DNA of 64,000 nucleotides from Sanderia malayensis (taxonomy: Eukaryota > Cnidaria > Scyphozoa > Semaeostomeae > Pelagiidae). The notes under the pieces were generated by a model. The model saw nothing but the letters and a program-made list of their open reading frames with translations, was not told where the DNA came from and did not search any database. The position numbers and the translations under genes were made by a program. The stretch is taken from positions 3,412,353 through 3,476,352 of the forward strand of contig RQOL01000658.1 of NCBI GenBank assembly GCA_013076295.1. Direction: 5' to 3'. This document shows, one piece after another, positions 12,701 to 25,066 of this stretch (its first letter is position 1; each line of letters starts with the position of its first letter).

Positions 12701-15700
12701 ATCTGTCTGTGAATATGTGTGTTTGTTTGTCGGATTTTAGCCTGCGCGTGGCCTCAAATCCTCCTCCGTTTAGCCGCATGCTGGTTATTATCAATTCATC
12801 AATGGCGGTCATCTTTTTGCTGCAGGGCAGCGAGTCGTTTTAGAAACATTGGGAAAACGATATTTGGTTGGCTTATCTGCTGGCTATTGACTTTTATTCG
12901 TAGCCAGAATCGAGAAGGCCCAAAAGAGGCCAATTTTATTTCGACAAGAACACAGGAGTTGCTTTCTTGTCGTGGGGATAAGTTGACAAAAATGAATGCC
13001 TGCAAGTGGAAGAGAAAAGCTGTGCGGAAGTATACATAGTAGGCTCCCAAAACTATTGTGTCATCATTTTCACCATCATTATGTATTTTATTGTTTTTAG
13101 CAGGGGATATTGAAAGTAATCCCGGTCCAGAAAATCCTGACTTCAGATTTCAAATTGTTGATGTGCATTTAATTTAGTTTTCTTTTTAATCTGGGGTTTT
13201 CTACATTTATTCCCCTGTTTTTGGTATTGTTTTGTTTACATTGTAAAGTCATATCAACAAAGATTTGAATTTTATCTTTGATCTTCAAACTGAGCGCACA
13301 CCTTCTCTTGATAGAATAATTTCCTAAAATCTATTATTGCTGAAATTCCAAAATCCAGCTACGAAACGTCTGTGAATATGTGTGTTTGTTTGTCGGATTT
13401 TAGCCTGCGCGTGGCCTCAAATCCTCCTCCGTTTAGCCGCATGCTGGTTATTATCAATTCATCAATGGCGGTCATCTTTTTGCTGCAGGGCAGCGAGTCG
13501 TTTTAGAAACATTGGGAAAACGATATTTGGTTGGCTTATCTGCTGGCTATTGACTTTTATTCGTAGCCAGAATCGAGAAGGCCCAAAAGAGGCCAATTTT
13601 ATTTCGACAAGAACACAGGAGTTGCTTTCTTGTCGTGGGGATAAGTTGACAAAAATGAATGCCTGCAAGTGGAAGAGAAAAGCTGTGCGGAAGTATACAT
13701 AGTAGGCTCCCAAAACTATTGTGTCATCATTTTCACCATCATTATGTATTTTATTGTTTTTAGCAGGGGATATTGAAAGTAATCCCGGTCCAGAAAATCC
13801 TGACTTCAGATTTCAAATTGTTGATGTGCATTTAATTTAGTTTTCTTTTTAATCTGGGGTTTTCTACATTTATTCCCCTGTTTTTGGTATTGTTTTGTTT
13901 ACATTGTAAAGTCATATCAACAAAGATTTGAATTTTATCTTTGATCTTCAAACTGAGCGCACACCTTCTCTTGATAGAATAATTTCCTAAAATCTATTAT
14001 TGCTGAAATTCCAAAATCCAGCTACGAAACGTAAATGTCAATAACAAATTGTCAATACACATGACAGCGCTTCCAAGCACGCTAAACACCCCCTGTCCAT
14101 ATTTTTTGCAGGCACTCATTTCAAAACATATCTCTTAATCAAATGCTAGATGCTTTAGTCCTGATTATTCGTTTCACATCACAGCAGCACTCATTTTAAC
14201 AATGTTAACAGCTAGTTTATGCTAAAAATACAGCGTATGATAGTCATATGATTGAAACAGGATAAAGGGAGTTATTCATGGTGAATTGAAAGCACGGACT
14301 GTATGCAAACTGCTGGCAAAAGAACATCAGTGAAGCTTAAATACACAAATCCATGACAACATATTCTCTGATACCTAGCGTTTGAATCGTACACCATAAC
14401 CCCTCGTAGAATAAAACGATAGACATGTACTTCCCTTTATTGAGTGGTCGTTATTGAGTGGTCATTACACGGATGGTATAAACTACACTGTATACACTAA
14501 CGCAAGTGGTGAAATGCTTAGTTCGCTACAACCTGAAGGATTAATGATAAACACGAGGTTGTTACTTTAGACCTTGTAATGTTTACTTTAATTTCTTTTT
14601 GGGTCTTAGACCCCTTTGCGTTAATGCCGTAAGGCTTCGCAAAGTAATTGTATAGAAGTAGAAGTAGAAGACTTCTTGAAGGCATTAGTCCCATGCTAAG
14701 AAAAATCGTCACAAAACATAACTGGTGCATACGCTTTTAAAGCGCCCACATTAAGACTTGAAACAGATATCTGCCGGAGATCACGAAATTTCAACTGGAA
14801 AAACTGTGATTAAACGGCGGAGGAAAACACGACAACTACCTATAGAGCCTATTGATGAAAATATACGAGACAATTCGGGTCGGGGTTAAAAACACAGACT
14901 TTCAGACAAGCACCGGTATTTCGGCATAATTCATGCATACAACCCATGGCCGGGACCTTGTTTCATCGACGTCGTATATCGGATAGTATATTGGGCGAAG
15001 AAAAAACAAGTTTTGACTAGTTTGTTTGAATAATTAAACGGTTAATGGTATATACACCATGCCGCGATCGCATGGCCTGGCCTTACGTTTTCAACAACAA
15101 TGACAAAGTATACATAGAGACTGCATACTCGTATAGCGACAAACGCAAGGAAACAAGAGAGAGAGAGAGCCCGTTGTTGTGTTAGCATTTGAATAACACG
15201 CTTTGGGGCTGTGTTTACGAGTTACGAAATGATTCAACGCACACTGTAAGTGACTGTATCAAGACACATAGAGCATGCTTCTAAAGCCTGGTAGCTGAAA
15301 CATCATATACTCCAGTCCAGTGCAGTGTGTATACAACGTTTTGGTATACATACGTTCCCAGACAGTGTACATACATTTGTGTATACAGTATGATAATTGA
15401 ATGGTTATTCTTACAGGTATACGGACATCAAATATAAATCGAAAGCCTTGAACAACATTCAGAACACAATGAAATCAAGCAGCACGGAGATGACAGAGTT
15501 AGGCCAGCCGGAGACGAAGAGCCAATGCGTTGGACTCGTTGAACAAGAGATGGTTGTAGAAGTTACTCGTACACCTGATAGTAACAACAATGATGGCGAA
15601 CAGATACGCCGAATTTCGGCAAAGCTTGCCAGCATAGGAGATTCGTTAGAGAGGGAGTATGCACCGAGAGAACAATTTGGTGTGTTCGCGATACTAAGCG

Positions 15701-18700
15701 GTGTCGCTCGATATTGGATAGGCAGGCTTGTCAAAGCACCAATGCTAGTGGCAATGCTTTGTAGCTTGATGAGTATAATTGATGGCACGGATCAAGTGGA
15801 GGTTGCTGCAAATAATGATGCTAAAAGTCAGGTTATTGGTGACAGCAAGTGGAGAAGGCAGAATTAATGTTCTCATTTGGTCATCTACACTTATTTTGAC
15901 CCGTTTCAGATGGTTCATTGAAGCGATTGTAGGATTTGGAATAATTTTCTCAAAATAAGCGCAAATACGATCAACTTTATAACAACAAGAACCAAATATA
16001 CTACCAAATCTTACATATCTATAGCACTGGAAAGTATACAAGTGAAATGTGGAGCCGTTTATGTATAAAATAGGCCACCTTTCAAATTCGATATGTTGCT
16101 AATATTTAGCAGTAATAAATATATAACTGATAGATAATATGAAGCTGAAATGCCGACGTGGTGACACAAGTGTGTAATCCAATATTATAAAAACAACAAC
16201 AACAAGGCTTTCAAAAATCCATGAAAAAATATAACCCTTAAATAATTGTATTCGGTCAAAATTAAAATGTTAATGTAGTTGCCTCGTTATTGTATAATTA
16301 AGGTCGCGTGTAAATTAGTACATAGAAATTGAGAAATCTATTTATTTATTCTTTGAAAAAGATATTTGTTTTATTTAATGTTCAATTGTCAATGGAATGG
16401 TAAAGAATTGGCTTCAGAAGTTTATCTTCAACTAAGTTGAGTTTTTTCGTTAGTCGAATCGAAAGTATTGTGTTGTGTAAACTTAAATTTTCTCAAAGAT
16501 ATGAAATAAAAAATATGTGTCGTCCATTAAGTCTCTTCTCCATTCTCGTGAGCTTTACCATGTGCCCCCTCCCCTCCAAGGTGCTCCATCCACCCTTGCG
16601 AACCCAAAACAAGTTATCGCAAACAACTTGACAAGACAATCATGCTGCCTATATAGATCCGCGTTAAGTAGCAATTACGATCGTTCAATGGTCGATGCAA
16701 AGCCGTTGGTAAAAGACAACGAACCCTCGCATCAATTAAACAATAAACGCCTTATATTTTCAGAACGGCATTTAATAAACGCTTTCCCTTTGTAAATAAT
16801 ACATCGATTAATGTAACTAGGCCTCCAAGGGACCCATAACATGTTTTGTCACACGATGAGTTCGTTAAACCGATAGTAAAATGAGTCTACTACAAAATCA
16901 ATAAATCTTCAAAAAAATTGGGTGTGTTTGAGCTTGGAAAAAACATACTTGTATTTGTCAAAAAACAATCAAATTAAGTTCATAGTGATTCTCATATCTT
17001 TTTCTTTCCTTTTATGCAAAAAATCGGTGTCATTTTTGGCTGCTTAACCTAAGCTCATAAAGGAAGTGCAAGAAGCTAAGCTCATAAACCCGGAGAACCT
17101 ATGAGAGGATTTATCTCACGGAGACACAATTCTAATTCAATAGACGCTGTCGGCCACAATTCAATAAGCGCGTCGCCCCCGGCGTTAACTCCAGGTATTA
17201 AGGTAAAAACAACATCAAAGACTGCATCCAATTTGGTGAGAATAAGCTCGGGATATCGCTGATTGAAGCCCAAAATGGAGCAGCTGCAAATGCAAGGAGC
17301 TTATGAAAAGAGTTGGTTCACGCCTAGACCTGATTGAGAATAGACGAGGCTAATCGGGGATTGGGGTAGCAGCATAATCAATGCGAAATAAATAAAAACG
17401 CTTCGTAATCCAGCCAGATTTCCGAATCTGATCTCCGAGATTTTTAGGTCAAAGAACTTTGCTATTCAACTTTGCAGAAATTCAGGAGATATGTACAGAT
17501 AAAGCTGATTATGATGATGATGATAATTGGTAATGCTTTGAAGAGAAACTTGCATACACAGTGCATAGTCGCATAATGATGAGAATCGTGGTGTGATTTT
17601 GCTCGAAACCTTGATGAAGATGAGCAGATGAATTAAAATACGCAATTGGATAAACGGAATAACTGCTTTTGCGATAACGGGTCAAATCGATTGGTAGATC
17701 ATGGAGTAAGATCACAATTCTGAAAAACCGCGAAAAGCACGCTTGATAATTTCCTTGATCCATCTGATACGTAATAGCTAAACGCACAAATATGCACGAG
17801 TCTGAAGTCCAACACAACCGTATGCCTGCATTATAAAATGACCTTAAGCATGTACTCCGATATAGGAGATATTTTCTATAGGAGACAACTATGTGAATTT
17901 TTGCAGAACAAGACCTCGTAAGTAAAGTCAAAGCCGAGTTCAGTGATACCGGCCAACGGCCAAACCAACTGTATTACACTACCTAACACCCATTGACCTG
18001 GGTTTGCAAATCAACGTTTCGAAATCGATGAAAATATCAGACATAAAATCCATTCATTCCATATTATTGATCTATTTATGATCTTCCGGTAACTTTCTAG
18101 CACAAATATCTCAAATACAGTTAATCCATTGGTGCCTGCACCAAGTAGTGGCGTATAAACAGGGACTGCTTGCCCCCTCCCCCCCCCTGCCCACTTTTTG
18201 GCATGCTCCTACATCTCTGTGCTACACATTGATACATAACCATTCATGTATGACAGAACAATTCTATAGGTCACTGTGTCTGATTCTCCGTACAATACAA
18301 AGACTGCACAATTCGTTAGTACATACGAGAATGGCTTGAAAAAAGAGAACGAGACTCACCTGTAGATCTCTGCTTGGATTCCAGTCATGTTCAACAAAGA
18401 TGACAGTATCAGCTCCGGTAAGATTCAGACCCAGTCCACCAACATGTGTTGTCAATAACAAGCAATCAATGGACGGATCATTATTAAACCTGTCAATAAA
18501 ATCACATGAATGATGTTGAAGCCACATGGTTGATGAATGAAGACTAAGCGTAATTATGCTACTTTGATAACGGTAAGAGATTGGGGTCTATCATATGATA
18601 CGATATGTGCTTCAACATAATATGACGTTTCTGTGACATGGCGCTATAAAATTGGCAATGGCTCTTAAACCAGGCCTACGAATTCCGGGGTATAAGCGCC

Positions 18701-21700
18701 CTTCTTCAAATAAGCACCCCTTCCCGTGAAAAACACTGGAATTAATAAGCCCCCAGGGTGCCTGATCGAGGGTATTAGGTAGCTCCTTTGAAATCATACC
18801 TGTGAACTATGTCTTGCCTTGAACCTGCTGGAGTGTTACCGTCTAAGCGTCTGTACATCACAGATGGCATCTGGGCCCTGGAAAATAACGGAGCGACAAT
18901 TAAAAAATCACAATATAACAACCCTAATAAAGAGAAATACTTCTCTTAGAAGCATAAACAGAAGTTTACTTCTTTACTTCGAGAAAAACTTCTTTGAGAA
19001 GTATAAACACAAGTTTACTTCTTTACTTCGAGAAATACTTCTCTCAGAAGCATAAACAGAAGTTTACTTCTTTACTTCGAGAAATACCTCTTTCCGAAGT
19101 TTAGCAACAGTATGTAAACAAGGAAGAAAGGGCAGTAGATATAGAGAAAGGTACTTTAAAAGATCTTTCTCGACGATATCAAGCATGCTTTTCAATTGGC
19201 AGAAAATCAGAGCACGGTGTTGGGAAACGACAGGATCTGTCATGATATTCGATTGGCTCTCGTCGCTTGTGGCCCCAATTCCGCAGTCTTGAAGTAGCTG
19301 CCTGTAAACGAATAATAGGTTTTAAAATACACATCAATTGCATGCATAGAAGGCTATGATCAGGGCAACGCAGTGTTGAAAACTAAGCGTGAAGGAAATA
19401 ACGTTGTATTTTCCATTGCTTCCACAAGTACAAGGATCTTAGTGGGCAATGTAATGCTTGCAGCTCTTTCACTGCTATTGGTTTGTAAAAGAAGGAGTAG
19501 ATGAAGGCACGGCTCGGTACAAGCGACGATCAATAATCTTACTTTAATGCTACGAGCTTCGAAGAATGCTGAACATCGCGTAACGATGACTTTGTCGACT
19601 TCAAATCTTGAGTGATTCTCTCGTATTCCGGATGGTTCTGATTCAACACCAAAGCTGGATGATTGCAAACTTTACGCAGGTACTGCAGGGCCTAAGCAAA
19701 ATCAAAACAAAATCAATAATACAGAAGAATGTCGATGTAACAGACCATCAACTCGGTGCAAATAAACTATTCATACGACCTCTTGAAATTCTTAGTAAAA
19801 TAGGGGGATGGATAGTTGTTTTGAGAAATGCTTTTCTGATGTCTTACTTGGAATATATGAGAGGCATTCTTCTTTTTGCCAGTGTTACTTTCATCGGCAA
19901 CTGTGACATTTTGAACTGTAGTGCTCAGCTCTTTCTTCGCTCGAGACTTTGCAAAATCTTCGTACAATTTAACCTGCAGGAAAGTACAATGATACTCAAT
20001 ACATACAAAGCTCATTTTCGTTAGTGTTGTACTGTAACACCCCTGAAAAATGTCACTCTGCAATCGATTTGCACTGGGAGAAGCAGGCATGGCAGGGGGA
20101 ACAAAGGGGCAACTGAACTTATGGTAATCACCTGCAGAGGGCTCAGCTCGCAGTAGTAGTCTTGGATGATTTTCGGTGGAAGATCTTGCAAAACATCTTC
20201 TTTCAATCGCCGAAGAATGAACGGAAGAACCTGTCTGTGTAGAGCCTCCATTGCAAGAACACCTAAGAGAGATTGTGAGCGGTGTGCAATTATAGAAGTA
20301 ATGAAAATATATCAGCAATGCCACAATGGCCCTAAAGTATTAAAAGTCAAACGTGGAGCTTGTATGTATGGAAAAGAGCGGCATATAGCTCAAACATACA
20401 GTTCATGGCCCTAGATATCAACATATATGGCTCCAGACATCAACATATATGGCTCTAGACATACAAACATAAAAACTGGCATATGGGTACGAGTAAGAAT
20501 ACATAAAGATGAATGCATGAGGGATATACCTGCTTCTTGCTCCTTTGATGATGATTTTGCATCTCTACTCTGCAATATGGGCTTGCCAAATTTGGCAACG
20601 AATTGTTTCTCAGTTCCAAGGAAACCAGGCATAAGGAAGTCAAACAGAGACCAAAGTTCCAGGACATTATTTTGAATCGGTGTACCGGATAGAATCAGCC
20701 TGTGGTTGGCTTTCAACTTTCGAATGATTTTTGCTAGCTGAGTGAAAAAACCAGCAACAATTGTGTCATTGCGTTAAATAACAATCAAGCCTTCTATGCA
20801 ATGTAAACTACATAAAGAAGTGTGGTACACGTGTACTAAGATTAGATTTAAAGAACAAAAACGAGATAAAAATAATCGAGGGACCTAGATCATCCCTTTG
20901 CAATGTCGTTGCAGTCTGAGAAATGAATACAAAACAAAGCAAAGCTACTAGAATAGGATCTAATCACACATCGGGAAGTAGTATATATAAGATTCTTTAC
21001 AGACAAGTAATGCAATCGGTCAAAAGCTTATAAAACAGATATGAATAAAGAGAACGTTGTGAGGTATGCCAAATTTACCTTCGTTTTACTATTTTTGATA
21101 ATATGTCCCTCGTCAAGAACGCAGTAGTTCCAATGGATATTTCTAAAATTAAAACAATTTAAGCTCGTGAATTTCAAATTGCAACAGTGTAATCTCTCGA
21201 GTTTGGCTCAATAGGTGTGGCAGTAGGCAATTGGAGTTGATAAATTAAATTTAATGATTGGTTCGTGACTTCACAACAATTATTAAATATGAAACAAGAT
21301 ACTTTTCAACGATTGAAAATGAAATACTTACAGGAAGAAATTGTGATCATTTCTAACTATATCATACGAAGCAATGACAAGATTGTGGTGTTTTAAACGG
21401 CTTTGCAACCTGAAACGGAATCATCGAAATCACTCGCCTGATCACCCAATCACTAAATAATCAATTGATTAATCAACCAATCACTTATTTGATTCATTAA
21501 GCACAGATAGTCGAGAGTTTACCTTTGGCGCTCAAACGGTGCTCCTGTGTAGTGGAGAGGATTCAGATGCTCCACATCGCAGAACTTGTCGACCTCATAA
21601 CACCAGTGGCCAGTGAGGGTTGGAGGACAAACGACTAAGGAAGGTAGTGGCTTAGAGTCTTCGTTTCCTGATGCCTGGAATGCAGTTGCATTGTTATGCT

Positions 21701-24700
21701 TTATTGATGAATGATCAATAGAACAATAATATGGAAAATATAAAAAAAAAGTAAAAACAGAAGTGGAAATTTTCCAACAACTTAAATATTTGCTTAAATT
21801 TTTGAGAAGAGGAACATATAAACAAAAACAAACAAGGTACGGACGGCTAAAGGCAAGTTACAAAATAAAAGAGATAAAATAAAGAGACAAGATAGCAAGA
21901 AACAAGAGATAAGGGACAAGAGACAAGAGACAAAAGACAAAAGACAAGAAACGAGAGACAAGAAACAAGAGACAAGAGACAAGATAACAAGAAACAACAT
22001 ACCATGAAACAGGAATCAAGAGACAAGATAACGAAGAAAGAAAAGAGAAAAGCCAGAAAAGCGCAAAGCAGCGTACCTTGTATGCATCAGTCCGATTGAG
22101 ATGATCTCCAGCAATAATGCAGATCGACTGCAGTGTTTTGCCAAGTCCCATGTCTGTGGTTTGGTCAATGGAACATCAAGCATAAAAATGGTAAAAAAAG
22201 CCAACTAAAAATATCGAAATACATACACACGATGTGATAAATTATGCGGTTGTTGGAGACTCTAGAGGTGTGATGCCAAGAGTGCCAATGCGCACAGCGC
22301 ACACTATATGGATGACTTTAGCAAACATGATTTTTTGAAAGGATACCATCACAGAGAATTCCATGAAGTTTGTATTTGTTCAGAAATGCCAGCCAATTCA
22401 CACCGTCCTAAAAACGAACGATCATATTCAACGTCACTTCTTGCAGCATAAGTTGGTTAAAATGAAAACTAGAGACACGGCTAAAACTGGCATTAAAAAC
22501 TAGAGACACGGCTAAAACTGGCATCAAAAACTAGAGACACGGCTAAAACTGGCATCAAAAACTAGATACACGGCTAAAACTGGCACTCTATGACAAACCC
22601 AATAATGATTCTATTTAAGAACGAAGTAAACAGTCGAAAAGAAATTCAAATAATTAAAATAGCTCAGGCAGTAGAAAAATGTTTGGTGTAGACGATATGT
22701 TTGGTGTAGCTGGTACATCTTTCATATTGTTTGCGATACATTTGCATCCTCGATGGATGCACATATGCGTATCTTACTGTAATATAGCATAATACGTTGA
22801 CTTTCGTAGCTAATAGCTTTTGAAAGTTCATGCCTTACTCTTCTATCAAAACATTTAAATTGGAAGCACGCAAAACAAAGAAGTCGGAGTACTAATCTTG
22901 ATCAATTGGTAGAAATCAAGTCCAAACCCATTTAAATAAAAGAGGAAATATTATTAAGAGAACTGCTCACCTGTTGATATTTTCGTAGTTCTGCTTTGAT
23001 GGGGATAGGTATCTTGTAAATGTCCAGTTTAGAATTACTCAAAAGTTGGTCAAGAAATTTTCTCTCTCGCTTTTTCTGCTCGATCAAAGATGCTGGCATG
23101 CCAGGAGGATCGGGGGTACCAGCCTTAAGGAGGACATAAAACATAATTGAGACAATTAACAAACAAGAAATAAGAGATAAGAGATAAGAGATAAGAGACA
23201 AGAGACAAAGTACAAAAGACAAGAGACAAAATACAAGGGATAAAAGGCAAGAGACAAGAAACAAGGGACAAGAATCTGAAGTAGAAGGACCAAAATCCAG
23301 TCTCACCTCAAGAGGCATATATCTGACAAGTGTTGCAAAACAATTAGTTGCAACCAGCCTGACGTCTTCTGATTGGTCACTCATTCTCCCGAGTAAAGGA
23401 ACTATCAACAACACAATATATGGCAGAATATCAATTCCAAGATTGTCAATAATATCTAAACGCTGTGTGAAGGAAGATATATTATAGACGTCACATTCAG
23501 AATACATTCTATCATCAACAGAAATTTACTACTGAAAATCTAAAGATGTTTCGTGAGTGATAAATTAGGAAAAGATACGTGATAGCGCCTCCACAGCTCC
23601 CTGCCTGGAAACCAAGTTGTCGCTTGTATCCAGTAGCGGTAGGATTTTCTCCGCCACAAACTGCATCGTTTCCATGGTATTAACCTGGCTGAGAACACCG
23701 AGCGCCCGTGATATCATGTGCCGTAATGAAGTGAAGGGATATTGCAACGTCTGCAATAGTGGCTGCAGTAGCTCGTTCAACTGAAATAAACAAATCGGCA
23801 GCTAGTCAAAACAATACAACACAAACAAAAACACAATGCAGGCACATTGATTTACCAAATGAAAATGAGGAGTGGTGTCATAGAACTCGAATTGCTGTAG
23901 CACAATGGTGTATATGCTGCAATGAATAGGCAAATTTAGCAGCTAATATGTATCTGTATAGGACAGGGCCCATAAGATACTAACTAAATTGGAAAACTCT
24001 TACCATTATGAAACATGCTTGAGCATCTTAATCATGACATGGCAAAGATAAACGAGGAGGTTAAATGGGTCAAATATAACCTTGGGGTATGGTACGCCCC
24101 TTATGTACACTCCTTGTATATAAAGTACTCATAGGGGGTAAATCAAATGACAAACAAAATCTGTTGTGATTTAAGTGAAGGAAAGTAGCAAGCAACCTGG
24201 ATGGTAAAGAACGCAAACAAATAACAACGCACCTTTTGTTGCAACGTTGTGCTTAACGACGTTGCGATGACTTCGAGAACTTGCAGCGATAAAATCAGAG
24301 ACTGCACGTGTTCGCTGTCTTTGGACAATGTTTGCGGATCCAGCGGATGTCGACTGACCGAATCTCGTACTGATTGGAACACGGTATCCCACAGTGATGG
24401 AAGCTGGTCAAGCAAAGATGCTCCGCAATGCCGGGCAATCGTTGACAACGCTACCGAGCCTCCTCGTGTTTGCAGCAACGTTGCTTTCATCGCCTGGGAA
24501 GAAAAGGAGTTTCATCAGTTTACCAGTCACTGTTCAGTCTATTGGCTCTTTTATTAGGTGATATTATAAAGTAAAGTGATAACCAGTTTGTGCAGTGATG
24601 AAACTTTCTTAGGGTATTGCATGTCTCCTCTTCCGACTTTGTGTAATACTGGATCAACTATACTTGTATAATAAAGTGTACGCAGTACCAGTGCCACTCG

Positions 24701-25022
24701 TAATGCCACCCCACTCCATTACCTCTGCATAGTACTGCCTCCAAGATGCCTGCACAGTGCAGCCATTCCCTTGCTAAGATTGTGCAATAGTCTTGTCTTA
24801 TACTTAGATATGCACATGAGATACAATGCTGAGTGACAGATACTGCACGACGAGAGGAACTCCTCAAACTCTTTCACCCCCGGAAAACAAGAACAATTCC
24901 ACTGATAAGCAATAGGGTATGATAACCAGCAGGGGGGTTAATACACAGTAGAGTCCAGCCCACAGCAAGCATCGCATAATGTTCAGTAAGCTATGATATA
25001 TTATGAATGTCAAAACATACCA

Positions 25023-25066
<44 letters not shown>

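Larger units (their letters stand above)
7652..18359. other. Giant BTAF1 intron (10.7 kb) hosting other elements
   Basis: The intron lies between the exon ending RDLQ and the exon starting AMDRAHRIG, inside helicase motifs V-VI. Other BTAF1 introns are mostly 0.1-1 kb. It contains an inverted-repeat element (9249-9470), a candidate promoter and 5' UTR exon near 10000, a 663-bp tandem duplication with a 2A motif (12705-14030) and a plus-strand coding exon with a BH3 motif (15469-15867). Between these, about 7.9-9.2 kb, 10.1-12.6 kb and 16-18.3 kb, I see only short unrecognised ORFs and AT-rich sequence. Confidence 0.85.
6774..23894 (-). other. BTAF1: BTAF1 C-terminal half: SNF2 ATPase core exons
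   Basis: Exons: candidate micro-exon 23856-23894, then 23579-23780, 23307-23455, 22971-23123, 22347-22407, 22077-22153, 21523-21674, 21332-21409, 21079-21142, 20530-20737, 20132-20262, 19848-19973, 19543-19691, 19155-19301, 18800-18877, 18360-18489, 7560-7651, 6774-7029. Helicase motifs in order: I, DDMGLGKT (about residue 1316); II, DEGH (about 1429), the DEGH variant typical of Mot1/BTAF1; [22 protein letters not shown] and [31 protein letters not shown] (about 1765). All catalytic residues look intact. The tail LLDLFS through FMQSLS matches the family's C-terminal cap. Two introns in this half have U12-type signals (22154-22346 and 23456-23578). Confidence 0.93.

Noticed and set aside
23456..23462. 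U2-type acceptor CACACAG for the BTAF1 exon starting near 23461
   Set aside because: It would put the downstream exon out of frame with the upstream donor; the TTTAG acceptor keeps frame and protein alignment.
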